DNA of 64,000 bases from Diphasiastrum complanatum. Its lineage: Eukaryota > Streptophyta > Lycopodiopsida > Lycopodiales > Lycopodiaceae. A model generated the notes under the pieces. It searched no databases. It worked only from the letters and a program-made list of their open reading frames with translations, and had not been told where the DNA came from. Where the stretch lies: contig CM055096.1 of the NCBI GenBank assembly GCA_029204225.1, forward strand, positions 31,806,305-31,870,304, read 5' to 3'. Both the position numbers and the translations under genes were made by a program. This document shows positions 1 through 10,579 of the stretch, in pieces; position 1 is the stretch's first letter, and every line of letters begins with the position of its first letter.

Positions 1-870
1 ATCTTGAGTTGAAGTCATGTGTATCCTTGGCTTCATCACTTGTCATTAATGCTGTAATGAACAAGTTTAAACTCTTACCTGTATCATCTTCATATTGATC
101 ATCATCATATTGATGTTGATCAGCATAATTGTACTCGTAATAGTCATCATCAAATTGATGTTGATCAGCATAATTGTCCGCTTGCCATTTGCCTTTTCTT
201 TGTTCTATCTCCTTCTGATTCTTGAAGCATTCACGCTCCCAATGGCCAGGTTTGTCGCAATACCTAAAATTTCCAAGTTTATTTTGCTTGGAATAGTCGC
301 GTCCTTGACCTCGGCCTTGATTCCAATTGCCTCAATTTGGGCCATCATTGGATTGTTCTTGAATTTGTTGGAACGATCCATGATATGAGTTTCCACCTCT
401 TGATTGGTGTCTTCCACGACCAAATCTGCCAACACGTCCTCTCACTGCAAGAGCTTGATCAAATCCCCTGTTGCGATGACTCAAGTTCTCTTGACATTGT
501 TCTTCCTGCAAAAGCAATCCACCTAACCCTTCATAGGTTGGAAGATTTTCCCGTGTGGCTATACTTGTCACAAACATTTGATGTGACTCACTCAAACTAT
601 TCAATGTCAACTGCATGATCTCATGGACATGTACTCGCTCTCCAACTGCTGCTAATTGGTCATGAATCTCTTTGATCTTTAGTAGGTGATCAGCAACAGT
701 TGCTCCATCATCCATCCGCAATGTGTGCAGCTTCATCATCAGGAATAGCACTCGATATGTGTTTGTGGTCTCAAACAATGCCTTCAATGTATCCCATGCT
801 TCTTTTGGTCCTTCTGAATCCGAAATGTAGGGAATAATTGCATCTCTAACTGATAAGTTGATGACATTTT
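1..870 (-). pseudogene. Ty1/copia gag, 3' part (interrupted older element)
   Basis: Read on the minus strand, this is the central and C-terminal part of a copia Gag (UBN2/retrotran_gag type). The ALFETTNTYRVLFLMMKLH block is followed by the LRMDDGATVADHLLKIKEI block typical of plant copia Gag. A zinc knuckle follows near 220-275 (YCDKPGHWEREC), with the first Cys replaced by Phe. The acidic Tyr/Asp/Gln tail at about 95-180 contains a duplicated stretch of about 34 bp. At least one frameshift separates the UBN2 part from the knuckle. The N-terminal part of the same gene lies at 6789-6986, because a younger copia element was inserted at 871. Gag forms the cytoplasmic virus-like particle. The reading as copia gag is solid. 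The element's own pol lies off the window. Confidence 0.85.
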
Positions 871-1539
871 TGTTTGGAAATTAGCAATTTTCACATGGTT
901 TTTGATGAATATTAGACATCTATGTGGATCCACACGTGTGAGGACCTGTTCACACGTGTGAAATGACACTTGTAATATTCAGATATATTTTGATTAGCTT
1001 TCATTTGATTCTGATATGACATCTCCTAGATTATAGGAGTTAGGTCCTAGATTGTAGGAATCTAGAAGGTCAACACAAACCACCAATGGATGATGTGGCA
1101 AACTTGATAGATCTTATCCAAAGTGGATATGGATAAGTACAATGAGCTATCCTACACATGCTGGATGCAGCTTAGAGAGAGATTATGGTGAATTTGTACT
1201 TGATCCATGATGGATCCATTATTGAGCTAATGATGAGAAATCTTGGTTTGTGAAGCTATCATTGTTTTTTGACTCTCTTAAGCACTTTATTTGTGGATGA
1301 ATGCTTTGTAAATGATAAGTAAACTATTTCTCTGCTATCAGGCCGTACAGTAGCTGTACTTCACACGTGTGAAGCCGTGGATCATCTTTTTTTATTGTTC
1401 TTGCTTGGAAACACAAAGATTGTCAAGTAGAAGCTAGATTTGGAAGCTAGTCTTGGTATAGATCAAGATCCCAAGCTACCAATCACTCTTTGTGATCATT
1501 CGTAGATCAATTTCAGTCCATAAACTTTGAAATTTGACA
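871..1539 (+). repeat. 5' LTR of the 0.9-6.8 kb copia element
   Basis: It starts TGTTTGG and ends TTGACA, immediately before the primer-binding site. It matches 6122-6788 along its whole length. It carries three exact copies of the palindrome CACACGTGTG (931-940, 951-960, 1362-1371), each with a G-box core CACGTG. The first two lie 20 bp apart in the presumed U3 promoter region. Confidence 0.95.
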
Positions 1540-1553
1540 TGGTATCAGAGCCA
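1540..1553 (+). promoter_or_regulatory. Primer-binding site, initiator-Met tRNA
   Basis: TGGTATCAGAGCCA directly follows the 5' LTR. It is the standard plant retrotransposon primer site, complementary to the 3' end of initiator methionine tRNA. Confidence 0.95.
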
Positions 1554-2159
1554 AGTCAAAGAGCTTATTTGTTGATCCAAGAATCTTCATTTTGGTGAAA
1601 GCATTGGTGCTAGACTCACTTTGAAAGAGGGCGACCTTTTCTATAGTTTACTTGTGATGTTGAGGTTCAGATTAGTGTGTAAAGTTCAGAAGTACTTCTC
1701 ACACATGTGAGAGGCTGCTGGAGTTGTACTTTCACCAAAACTTTGTGTTTTTTCAATATTTGAGCTTCAAACAAGTTGTGTAGAGTGAAACTATGATGTG
1801 CTTATGAAAAACCATTGTTTCCATTATAGATTTTATGAGTGAATGGTGCTAGAATCTTATTAAACCTACAAATCCTTGTGAGAGAGTTTGAGGCTTATGT
1901 TTTTAGTTCAAGGGTGAAACTAAAACCAATTCTAAACATCATAGGAAGGCATTAGCACTTCCAAAAATCAAATCAAAGATTCTAAGTGAATAGATTGTGT
2001 AGAATACACTTTCCCAAATCTTTTTGAGTTCAAGATCATTATAGATCTTGCTTCTTGAGTCTAGTGAGATTCAAAAAAGTAGCATTTTAGCTAAATTCTG
2101 AGAAAGAAAGAAGGAAGAGCCTTTGAATAGTACATTTTTTGTACTTGTTACTAGTTAGA

Positions 2160-5100
2160 ATGGGTTCAATTGGAGCCTATCTTCTTGAGGCTAGTGAAAG
2201 GCTAAATTGTAATAATTATTCAACTTGGAAAGTAAGAATGGAGTCACTACTAGTGCTCCAAGATATGTTTGATCTTGTCATAGGAGAGGAAGAAGAACCT
2301 CAAGGAGGTCAAGATCAAGTGAGGTCCAAAAAGAGAGCTAGACTAGCATTACATTGCTTGAAAATGAATGTTAGTAATGAACTTCTAAAAGAAGTAGCAT
2401 CTTGTACCTCGGCCAAGGAGGCATGGAACTACCTCAAAGGGATTTATGAATCCAAAAATACCTCTAGAGTGCTTATGATTAGAAATAAAGTTCTTCAAAG
2501 CATTAGAGGGAGTGATGAGAGTGCTCAAGAGTATGTCTTGAGAATTAAATCTCTCAACAAAGAACTTTCCATCATTAGTGAGGGTATTCATGATGATGAA
2601 CTTGTTCAAATCATCTTGAATGGTCTTGGAGATGAGTTCTCCAATCTTGTACAAAGCTTTGCTATTCAAGATGCACTACCTTCCATAGACAAGCTTCATA
2701 GTGTGCTTGTAGCCGAGGAGAGTAGGATCCTTCATGTCAAGCAAAGGATTGGATCCTTAAAGTTGCATGATGGTGATGAGAAGGCCAACTTCTCAAGCAA
2801 GGGAAAGGCAAAGTCAAAGAAGAAGATACAACACAAGGAGACCAAGAATGATGATCAACCATCAAGCTCCAAAGGTGGAAAGAAGAACAAAGCCAAACTC
2901 AAGTGCTTCTTTTGTGGAAAGAAGGGGCACTTTGCATCTGAGTGTTTCAAGAAGAAGAATGCACAAGGAGAGAGCAAAAAAGGCAACCTCACTCTTGAGG
3001 AAGATGAGGATGAAGTGGATTCATCCTTGATGGCTTCTACATCAACATCAAAGAGCTACTCCAATGACACATGGTGGACTGATAGTGGGGCTAGTTCCCA
3101 CATGACATTCCAAAAGGATTTTTTCTCAACTCTTGTATCTTTTGTAGGTTGTAAAAAGTCTATTCTAACAGCAAGTGATCAAGAATGTAGAATAGATGGA
3201 GTGGGAACTATTCCCTTAAGTCTTGGATCCTCTAAAAGAGTAGATCTTGATAATGTACTCTATGTTCCTACACTCACTAAGAATTTGTTAAATGTAGGAC
3301 AATTGATGGATGATGGCCTAGATGTCCATTTTAAGCAAGGAGTTTGCTCCATAATGATGAATAATACTTGCATTGTAAAGGGATTCAAGCAAGGAAGGCT
3401 TTTTAAGCTTGATGCTAATGTTTTTCTTGGAAGTGTGAACATGGTGGAGGAGGAGCTTAATCAAGTGGAGCTTTGGCATAAGAGGTTGTGACATCCCAAC
3501 TTCAAATCTATGGAGATGCTATGCACCAAGGATCTGCTCTCGGCCTTCCAAAGACACTCTCAAAGTGTGGAAAAAGTTGTGAAGCTTGTAGCCTCTCAAA
3601 GGCACACAAGCTACCTTTTGATATCTCTTCCACTAGATCTACAAAAGCATTAGTTCTTATTCATAGTGATGTGCACTCTTTTTCTCAAGAATCTAATGGA
3701 GGTGCATCTATGTATGTATCTTTTATTGATGATTACTCAAGATACACTTGGATTGAACTTTTGGATTCCAAAAGTAAAGTGTTTGAAGCTTTTGTTAAGT
3801 TCAAAACTCTAGTTGAAAATCAACTTGATGCTAGAATTAAAGTATTGAGGAGTGATAATGGTGGAGAGTATATCTCCACCAAGATGATAGAGTTTTGTAA
3901 ATCCAATGGCATTAAGAGAGAACTTACATGTACTTATAGTCCTCAACAAAATGGAATAGCCGAGAGGATGAATAGAACACTATGTGAGTGTGCTAAGGAT
4001 TTAAGGTTAGATGCATCTCTACCTAAGTCCTTTTGGGGAGAGGCTATTATTTGTTAACTTATGTGTGTAATAGATTGCCATGTAAGCCCATTGGAGGCAT
4101 AACATCTTATGAGGCTCTATTTTCTAAGAAGCCGAATCTTAAAGATCTAAGAATTTTTGGATCTACTTGCTATGTTTTTCAAGCATTAGATACAAGAAAA
4201 AAGGATGATCCTACTTCTGTTAAAGGGATCTTTGTTGGTTATGCTGAAAATAGCAAAGGATATAAAGTCTATAATCCTATCACTAAGAAGATTTTAGTGA
4301 GTAGAGATGTTACTTTTGATGAAGGTAACTACTTCAAGTTGAATGAGAAAGCTTCTAATCCATCTTATGTCAAGGATCTTGTAAGGTTTGAGGAGGAGCC
4401 TACATGTGATCAAGATCTTGAAGATCCATCTCAAGATCCGAGGACTCCAAGGAGATCTACAAGAAGGAAGGCTGAGCCCTCAAGGCTCACCTATGTTGAC
4501 AAAGGTGAACAAAGGGAAGATCTACATTCACTTACCTCTTACACTTTTCTAACGTCTATGTTTGATGAGCCAAGTTGCTTTGAAGAAGCTATGGAGTCAC
4601 AAGAATGGAGGGATGCCATGCAAAAGGAGTATAATACTCTTATGGAGAATCATACATGGAAGCTTGTGGATCTTCCTCAAGGAAGAAAGCCACTTGAGTG
4701 CAAATGGATCTATAGATTGAAGTACAATCAAGATGGGAGCATCAACAAACACAAGGCAAGGCTAGTGGCAAAGGGGTTCTTGCAAACCAAGGGAGTAGAT
4801 TTCAGTGAACTTTTGCTCCTGTTGCTAAGCTAGTTTTCATAAGGTTGATTATTTCTCTTGCAACTACTTTCAATTGGCCTCTATTTCAACTTGATGTGAC
4901 TAATGCTTTTCTCAATGGATATTTGGAAGAGGAGATTTTCATGAGGCAACCCGAGGGCTTCATCAAAGAAGATCAAGAGGAAAAAGTGTGTTTGTTGCTA
5001 AGAAGCCTTTATGGGCTTAAGCAAGCACCTAGAGCTTGGTACTCTAGGTTGAATACCTTCTTAAACTTTATTAAGTTTGTTGTAAGTGCTTATGATCCTT

Positions 5101-6114
5101 CTTTGTACTTAAGATTTAATGATGATAAAATCATCATTCTCATTTTGTATGTTGATGACATTATCCTTAGTGGAAATGATCTTGATGGTATACAAGAAGT
5201 GAAAGTAGCATTGTTTAAGGAATTTAAGATGGTAGATCTTTGTAATCTTCATTTCATATTAGGAATAGAAGTTTCAAGAGACAAGGATTTGAGTTTTCTT
5301 TGTCAATCCAAATATGCTTCTTCTATCTTAGAAAAGTTTGAAATGAAAGACTGTAAAGGAGTAGATACTCCTATGGAGCAAAATGTAAAAGTTTCCAATA
5401 GTGATGATGAAGCATCCTTTGAGGACATCACACTATATAGGAGACTTGTAGGCTCTTTGATCTATCTTACTATAACTAGACCTGATCTAAATTACAGTGT
5501 AGGCAAACTAAGCCAATCTATGCAAAATCCATTGGTTTGTCATTGGAAAAATGCAAAAAGGGTGTTGAGGTACATCTCGGCCACCAAGAACTTTGGCATT
5601 TTAAATGAAGGATCTAATCTAGACTTAAGGGCATATTCGAATGCTAATTTTGCAGGTGATAAGGTGGTCCACAAGTGCTTTTGTTACCTTTCTTTGCAAT
5701 GGCATAGTGTCTTGGCTTTCCAACAAGCAAGATACTATCTCTCTATCTTCAACCGAATCGGAATACAAGGCACTAACATCCACAACAAAGGAGATTCTAT
5801 GGTTGAAGAGGCTTTTGGTGGAATTACAAGTCATGGAGGCCGAGGAGCAGCCAACAATATTTTGTGACAACCAATCAAGCCAAGCATTAGCAACCAATCC
5901 CACATTCCATGCAAGGAGCAAGCACATAGAGATTGCTCACCATTTTGTGAGGGAAAAGGTTCAAGCAAAGGAGATCAAGCTACATCATGTGTCTTCTTCA
6001 GATTGCCTTGCTGATCTACTCACTAAAGCCTTGCCAAAGGCTTCATTTATCAAGTTAAGATCAGCCTTAGGTGTTGTAGATAGATGTACTATAGTTGTAT
6101 CATGTAAAAATTGA
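2160..6114 (+). pseudogene. Copia gag-pol polyprotein, frameshifted
   Basis: The likely start is the Met at 2160 (MGSIGAYLLEASERL). Domains in order: Gag/UBN2; zinc knuckle CFFCGKKGHFASEC (about 2903-2944); protease with DSGAS at 3081; GAG-pre-integrase WHKRL ending near 3488; integrase core with its conserved C-terminal block near 3930-3980; RT with the YVDD catalytic box near 5148-5159; RNase H to 6114. Breaks: a Gly codon turned into TGA at 3489-3491, and frameshifts near 3535-3550, 4045, 4810 and 5650. The polyprotein would package, reverse-transcribe and integrate the element, but this copy cannot make it. The length and order are normal for copia. Confidence 0.93.
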
Positions 6115-6121
6115 GGAGGAG
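6113..6121 (+). promoter_or_regulatory. Polypurine tract
   Basis: GAGGAGGAG abuts the 3' LTR and would prime plus-strand DNA synthesis. The same tract precedes an LTR at 9104. Confidence 0.9.
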
Positions 6122-6788
6122 TGTTAGAATTTAGCAATTTTCACATGGTTTTTGATGAATATTAGACATCTATGTGGATCCACACGTGTGAGGACCTGTT
6201 CACATGTGTGAAATGACACTTGTAATATTCAGATTGAGTTTGATTAGCTTTCATTTGAGTCTAATATGACATCTCCTAAACTATAGGAGTTAGGTCCTAG
6301 ATTGTAGGAATCTAGAAGGTCAACACAAACCACCAATGGATGATGTGGCAAACTTGATAGATCTTATCCAAAGTGGATATAAAAAGTACAATGAGATGTC
6401 CTACACGTGTTGGATGCAGATTAGAGAGAGATTATGGTGAATTTGTACTTGATCCATGATGGGTCCATTATTGAGCTAATGATGAGAAATCTTGGTTTGT
6501 GAAGCTATCATTGTTTTTTGACTCTCTTAAGCACTTTCTTTGTGGATGAATGCTTTGTAAATGATAAGTAAACTATTTCTCTGTTATCAGGCCGTACAAT
6601 AGCTATACTTCACACATGTGAAGCCATGGATCATCTTTTTTTATTGTTCTTGCTTGGAAACACAAAGATTGTCAAGTAGAAGCTAGATTTGGAAGCTAGT
6701 CTTGATATAGATCAAGATCCCAAGCTACCAATCACTCTTTGTGATCATTTGTAGATCAATTTCAGTCCATAAACTCTGAAATTTGACA
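6122..6788 (+). repeat. 3' LTR of the 0.9-6.8 kb copia element
   Basis: It starts TGTTAGAATTTAGC and ends TTGACA, and matches 871-1539. Of the three CACACGTGTG palindromes in the 5' LTR, only the first (6181-6190) is intact. The other two have decayed by transitions at the central CG to CACATGTGTG (6201) and CACACATGTG (6611). Confidence 0.95.
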
Positions 6789-6986
6789 GTTTTGTGCTTT
6801 TCGTTTTCTCCTGTCGCATGCCCGCTGATCTTCTTCAATCACTGGCCTTGTCTCTTTACCTGTCACAATCTCCCATAGCTCCTTTTCCATCAAAATGTTT
6901 TTCAGTTTGAATTTCCAAACTGCATAGTTGTCGGCTCCTTCCAATTTGCTTGACTCATTGAGGACACTCTCGCTTAGAGTTGTCAT
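6789..6986 (-). pseudogene. Copia gag, N-terminal part (other half of the interrupted gene)
   Basis: Read from the ATG at 6986, it gives a typical copia Gag N-terminus with the motif LEGADNYAVWKFKLKNILM (compare the NYSTWKVRMESLL block of the inserted element). It is cut by the 3' LTR end at 6788. The frame resumes correctly at 870 once one copy of the 5-bp duplicated target is counted. This identifies 1-870 and 6789-6986 as one gene split by transposition. Confidence 0.85.
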
Positions 6987-7058
6987 TACTGAACAGATGA
7001 GTCCAGATCAAGTAATTTATCACACCACAGAACTGTATATTTATATGGTTATACACCT

Positions 7059-7298
7059 GATATCGGAATGGATCACGAAAGTACGGCTGCTCAGGATCCT
7101 CTTTAACTTGTGCGCGTGGATCCGATATTGGAGCATGCGATATCGGACTGGAGCGCGGATGTACAACTGCTCGGAATTTTCTTTAGCTCGTGCGCTTGGA
7201 TCCGATATCAGTACGGACAATATCGGACTGGAGCGCGGATGTACGACTACTAGGGTTTCTCTTCAACTAGCGCGCTTGGATCCGATATTGGTACAGAA
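7059..7298. repeat. Three 80-bp tandem repeats with inverted ends
   Basis: Three units start at 7059, 7139 and 7219 with an exact 80-bp period. Each opens with GATATCGG or AATATCGG and closes with TGGATCCGATAT, so the start and end words of every unit are inverse complements and can pair. Conserved inner words are GGATGTAC and TGCGCTTGGATCC. The array ends in an A-rich (AT)n stretch near 7297-7315. No reading frame across it looks real. It could be the U3 repeats of the neighbouring minus-strand copia element, which is unproven. Confidence 0.85.
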
Positions 7299-7573
7299 AA
7301 AAATATATATATATAAGAACTTTCAGAGGGAATATTCCAGATTTCCTACTTTGGCGCGGTGGCTACGCCGCCTCCTCTTTGCTTAGATTTCGAAACAAGT
7401 GATCGTTCAAATAGACAGATATCAGTAATGTGAAAGGTATGAGACACTATTTGGTGTGATTTGCAGTAGCCCAAACAAACAAATGAGAGATTTCTTGGCA
7501 CATCTCTGACAAATGACACTTTTCACAAAGACTAAAAAAAAATATTGTAAAACTTTTCCCACTCAACAGATTT

Positions 7574-7796
7574 TCAATTTGTCTGATGCTGCCCTGGCCT
7601 TTCCCATGCCTTCGGGACTATGTCTTCGTTCTCCACTAATAACTGTGAGCTCCAAAACCTGCAAATTACATCAAGAAGGATTTCTTCCAGTCGTTTTTGT
7701 CTCTCCAAGCTTTCACCTCCTATGAAGGACTTTCTCATTTCGTTGTAGAGCCTGTGATAAGTTGTATCCACTGATCAGGCACGCAGGACTATCTTA
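7574..7796 (-). pseudogene. Possible start of a copia gag after its primer site
   Basis: A 65-codon minus-strand frame begins just inside the primer-binding site at 7797-7808 (MDTTYHRLYNEMRKSFIGGE) and contains LERQKRLEEILLD. The position, about 25-35 nt downstream of a primer site, suggests a Gag leader, but no diagnostic Gag motif is visible. The stretch 7300-7573 holds nothing else recognisable. Confidence 0.35.
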
Positions 7797-7808
7797 GCTC
7801 TTATACCA
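7797..7808 (-). promoter_or_regulatory. Primer-binding site (minus strand)
   Basis: Minus strand TGGTATAAGAGC is one base from the initiator-Met site TGGTATCAGAGC and directly follows an LTR ending in CA. Confidence 0.75.
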
Positions 7809-8072
7809 TGTAAACAATCAGAAATGTAACATCAAGCATTCACCATAAGCAATCACCAAGTAGGGAGACGGAAGAAGAACATGTAATATCACTCTATCAT
7901 TCTAACTCATACTGAATGTAAAATGCACAAATAAACCATGAACCCTGATAGAGAGAGAGAACCTAGGAGTAGACTACTAGACTAGCCTATGGCTAGTTAC
8001 AGCTAGTAATAAAGTACATCGTAAACAATAACTAGGAAGTGTAACAATGAAGTTTATCATTGATTTCTAACA
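7809..8072 (-). repeat. Short copia LTR (264 bp), minus strand
   Basis: On the minus strand it begins TGTTAGAAATC at 8072 and ends GTTTACA at 7809, followed by the primer site. It contains a short (GA)n near 7947. Nothing matching it as a second LTR was found in the window, so it is an orphan 5' LTR or part of a truncated element. Confidence 0.65.
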
Positions 8073-8099
8073 CAGTTTGCATCGTTTTAGGATTTGATC

Positions 8100-8660
8100 A
8101 AAAATCCTTCATGCTGAGAGAAACACAACCCATAATCCTTCATCTATTGAAGGTATTGTAGAATTCTCTTGGCTATCTTCCAGTGTGTAGGGCCTGGATT
8201 GATATTGAACTAGCTCATTCTGAAAACTGGGCACGTATAGAGTGTCATCGTGCCTTTTGTCTCTTCCTTTGGTGCTTAACCACAGTGCTCCAGTTCCGCT
8301 GACTTTGTGTCTGGAACCATCTTCCAAGATTATATATCTGGAAGATTCTGATTCTTAATAATTAGTGATCATGTGTCTTGTTGTCACGAAGTGTGACGGT
8401 GCACCTGAATCAAGAATTATTTCTTGTGTATCTGAAGTTGATGTCGCACAGACATCAGTACACAAGTAAGCTGTTGGGTTCTTGCCGTTGTTGACTCTGT
8501 CTTCGACCATCTTGGAGGACTCGGGTTCCTCCACATAGGATGAGCTATTGTTGCTCTCCCGTCTACACTGAGCTTTCTTGTTTCTAGGATTTTGGTAGCA
8601 GTCAATAGTTGCGTGACCCTTTTTGTGACAATGGATGCACTCTAAGAATGGAAAGATCAT
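8100..8660 (-). pseudogene. Copia gag zinc knuckle plus protease fragment
   Basis: Read on the minus strand from 8660: a zinc knuckle CIHCHKKGHATIDC (about 8593-8636), a Ser-rich linker, then the aspartic protease site DSGAPSHFVTTRH and the LEDGSRHKV region. An in-frame stop near 8354-8360 breaks it. The 8262-8575 part has a close relative in the same orientation at 52124-52437, so this is a repeated copia family in the region. Integrase and RT are absent. Confidence 0.85.
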
Positions 8661-9090
8661 AACAAGAGGAACAAGGTTTTGCGAGGTTGTTTAAGCTTGA
8701 TGCTTTTGTTGATCCTAACCAATTTGTGATGGTAGCCAAAGAGAGCAACATGGCCACTAACAACCACAACCAAGGAGGTGCTTTGGATCAAGAGGTTGCT
8801 TGAGGAGCTCAAAGTGATCAGATCGAGTGTCATTCCACTCATCTACAATGATAACATCTCAGCCCAACACCTAGCATCCAATCCAATCCACCATGCAAGG
8901 AGCAAACACATAGAAGTTTCTCACCATTTTGTAAGGGAGAAAGTCCAAGCTAAGGAGGTCTCATTGGAGCATGTTTCAAGTGAAGAATGCATTGCTGATA
9001 TATTGACAAAGCCTCTTCAAAAGGCTATATTTTTTAAGCTTAGATCAGACCTTAGCTTAATTAATAAAGCCATGTTATCATCCAGCTAGA
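8661..9090 (+). pseudogene. Internally deleted copia pol: pre-integrase joined to RNase H
   Basis: The plus strand first shows RLFKLDAFVD, matching RLFKLDANVF in the GAG-pre-integrase region of the 0.9-6.8 kb element. Within about 80 bp it jumps to the RNase H end (LWIKRLLEELKV through HARSKHIEVSHHFVREKVQ and ADILTKPLQK). Integrase and RT, about 2 kb, are missing. It is a relative of the first element's family with an internal deletion, and its own polypurine tract and LTR follow directly. Confidence 0.85.
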
Positions 9091-9800
9091 TTGTGAGGAG
9101 GAGTATTGAAATTTCACAATTCTAGCTTGTCTAGTTTGATGTAATTCCACTTGTAAGTTGTGATGTGGCATATGCCACATGTATAGATTCTTAGACCTAT
9201 GAATAATCATGTTAATACATTACACGAGGTCAAATGGCATCTTTACTGATGAGTACAAAATGTACATTAGCATTGTAGAGAGAATGTAGGACTATTTCTA
9301 GCAATTTTTGTCTTGTCTAGGGTTGATGACCTATTTTAGGGTATTTACTTTAGGTTTATGTCACATATGGATGAAGATTAGAAATAAAAACTAGATTCGA
9401 GAAGGATATGTATATATATATCAAAGTAAATCTTGTTGTATAATGATAAAAAAAAGTCAAGACTTTCCACTTTCCTTCACATTGTCTTTATGTGCGAGTT
9501 AGTACTACTATATGTGAGTGATCTTATGAATTTATTGCATTGATTCGAAGGTAGTGAAGTTGATTACAGGTCTAGGAAGCTTTCTGTACCTTTATTTGGA
9601 GTGTTTGATTAGATCTATGTGCCTTTTGTGGAGATAAATGCCAAGAAAAGCTAGTTTTGGTAACTAGTCTTGATTCTAGCTCATAGTTTAGATCTAGATC
9701 AATCAAATGTGCATCCTCCACTTTTAGAATTGATTGTGATTCACTTTGTTGTGAATTTTTATCAAACTCATATATGATTCTAATATCTACATCAAATATC
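9091..9800 (+). repeat. Polypurine tract and 3' LTR of the deleted copia element
   Basis: GAGGAGGAG (9095-9103) is followed by TATTGAAATTTCACAATT, which aligns with TGTTAGAATTTAGCAATT at the start of the 6122 LTR, so the TG terminus has become TA. LTR-like AT-rich sequence continues to about 9790-9800. The right end is not fixed because no second copy is available. Confidence 0.6.
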
Positions 9801-10230
9801 TATTGTTGCTTGTACAAAGTACAATAAGTTTTAGTCAGTACTTGGTATATCAAACTACCACCTTTAGTATCAAGGACTTATTCTTGTTGGAAGAATAAAT
9901 GATGGACCTTAGTGATTCACACAAAGAATGAAAACTTTGATACCCTGTTCAAAATAAGTAGATAGATAAAACTATGCAGACCAATTTGAGGCCTCGTAGA
10001 TAGCCATGGTTATTCAGTGAAGAAACTAAGAATTTCTATCCTTCAAAGCCTTAGCATTTTTCTTAGTCTTTCCTTGTTGTTTTTCCTGATTGTTGCATTT
10101 TGAACTATGTTTCGCACAGTCTGCATTTTTGAACTGTTTCGTTGCACAGTTCACAATTTTTGGTCATGAGTAAAATACATCACTAAGTAAAAAACACTTA
10201 GAAAATAATTTTGGCCAACTGTCCCAACAT
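9801..10230. other. Unassigned AT-rich sequence
   Basis: No gene or element boundary was recognised. The word CGCACAGTCTGCAT near 10115 recurs near 12094, which suggests the 10.1 and 12.1 kb stretches belong to one repeat family. Confidence 0.3.
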
Positions 10231-10264
10231 TGTCGCATTTTTCGCATTTCGGAAAAATGCGACA
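10231..10264. repeat. Perfect 13-bp inverted repeat
   Basis: TGTCGCATTTTTC (10231-10243) and GAAAAATGCGACA (10252-10264) are perfect inverse complements around an 8-nt loop. The word (A)n-TGCGACA then recurs downstream. Confidence 0.9.
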
Positions 10265-10402
10265 CTATCTTATAAATGCCTTAGAAATGTTTTTAGGCCT
10301 ACTGTCACATTTTTTGCATTTCGAAAAAAAACAAGTCAGTCTCTAAATGCCTTAGAAAATGTTCCCTTCGGAAAAAGTGACACCGTCTCCAAATGCCTTC
10401 CG

Positions 10403-10470
10403 AAAAAATGCGAAGGTGCCCTTAAAAATGTGACATTGCTCTTGAAAAATGCGACACTGCCCTTAAAATC
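10403..10470. repeat. Degenerate tandem repeat, about 21 bp
   Basis: Three units of the form AAAAATGCGACACTGCCCTT (with variants) follow each other and share their core with the hairpin at 10231. An ATG-started frame spans the area but is only a by-product of the repeat. Confidence 0.7.
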
Positions 10471-10579
10471 ACGAAGGCATCTTTTAGCAAAGTGCGAAGT
10501 TCTGCAGCGTGAAGTAATGGGCAGAAAGCGGCTGATGCACGGAGGGACAGTGACAGGAAACCAGAATCAGTTTTGACTA

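Larger units (their letters stand above)
871..6788 (+). mobile_element. Full-length Ty1/copia retrotransposon, inactivated
   Basis: Two direct LTRs (669 and 667 bp) flank an internal region with a primer-binding site, gag-pol and polypurine tract in canonical order. Both LTRs run TG...CA. The flanking bases are ATTTT on the left and GTTTT on the right, a 5-bp target duplication with one mismatch. The order Gag, protease, integrase, RT, RNase H marks Ty1/copia (Pseudoviridae). The element interrupts a copia gag on the opposite strand. About 30 differences between the LTRs were counted by eye, roughly 95% identity, many of them C/G to T/A, so it is a fairly old insertion. Several frameshifts and stops make it non-coding now. 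Confidence 0.95.

Noticed and set aside
7059-7298. CRISPR-like array
   Set aside because: Only three contiguous 80-bp units without unique spacers, in a plant nuclear context.
6928-7386. 152-codon plus-strand frame
   Set aside because: It runs through the antisense of gag and the 80-bp repeats. The repeat period (80) is not a multiple of three, and no domain is present.
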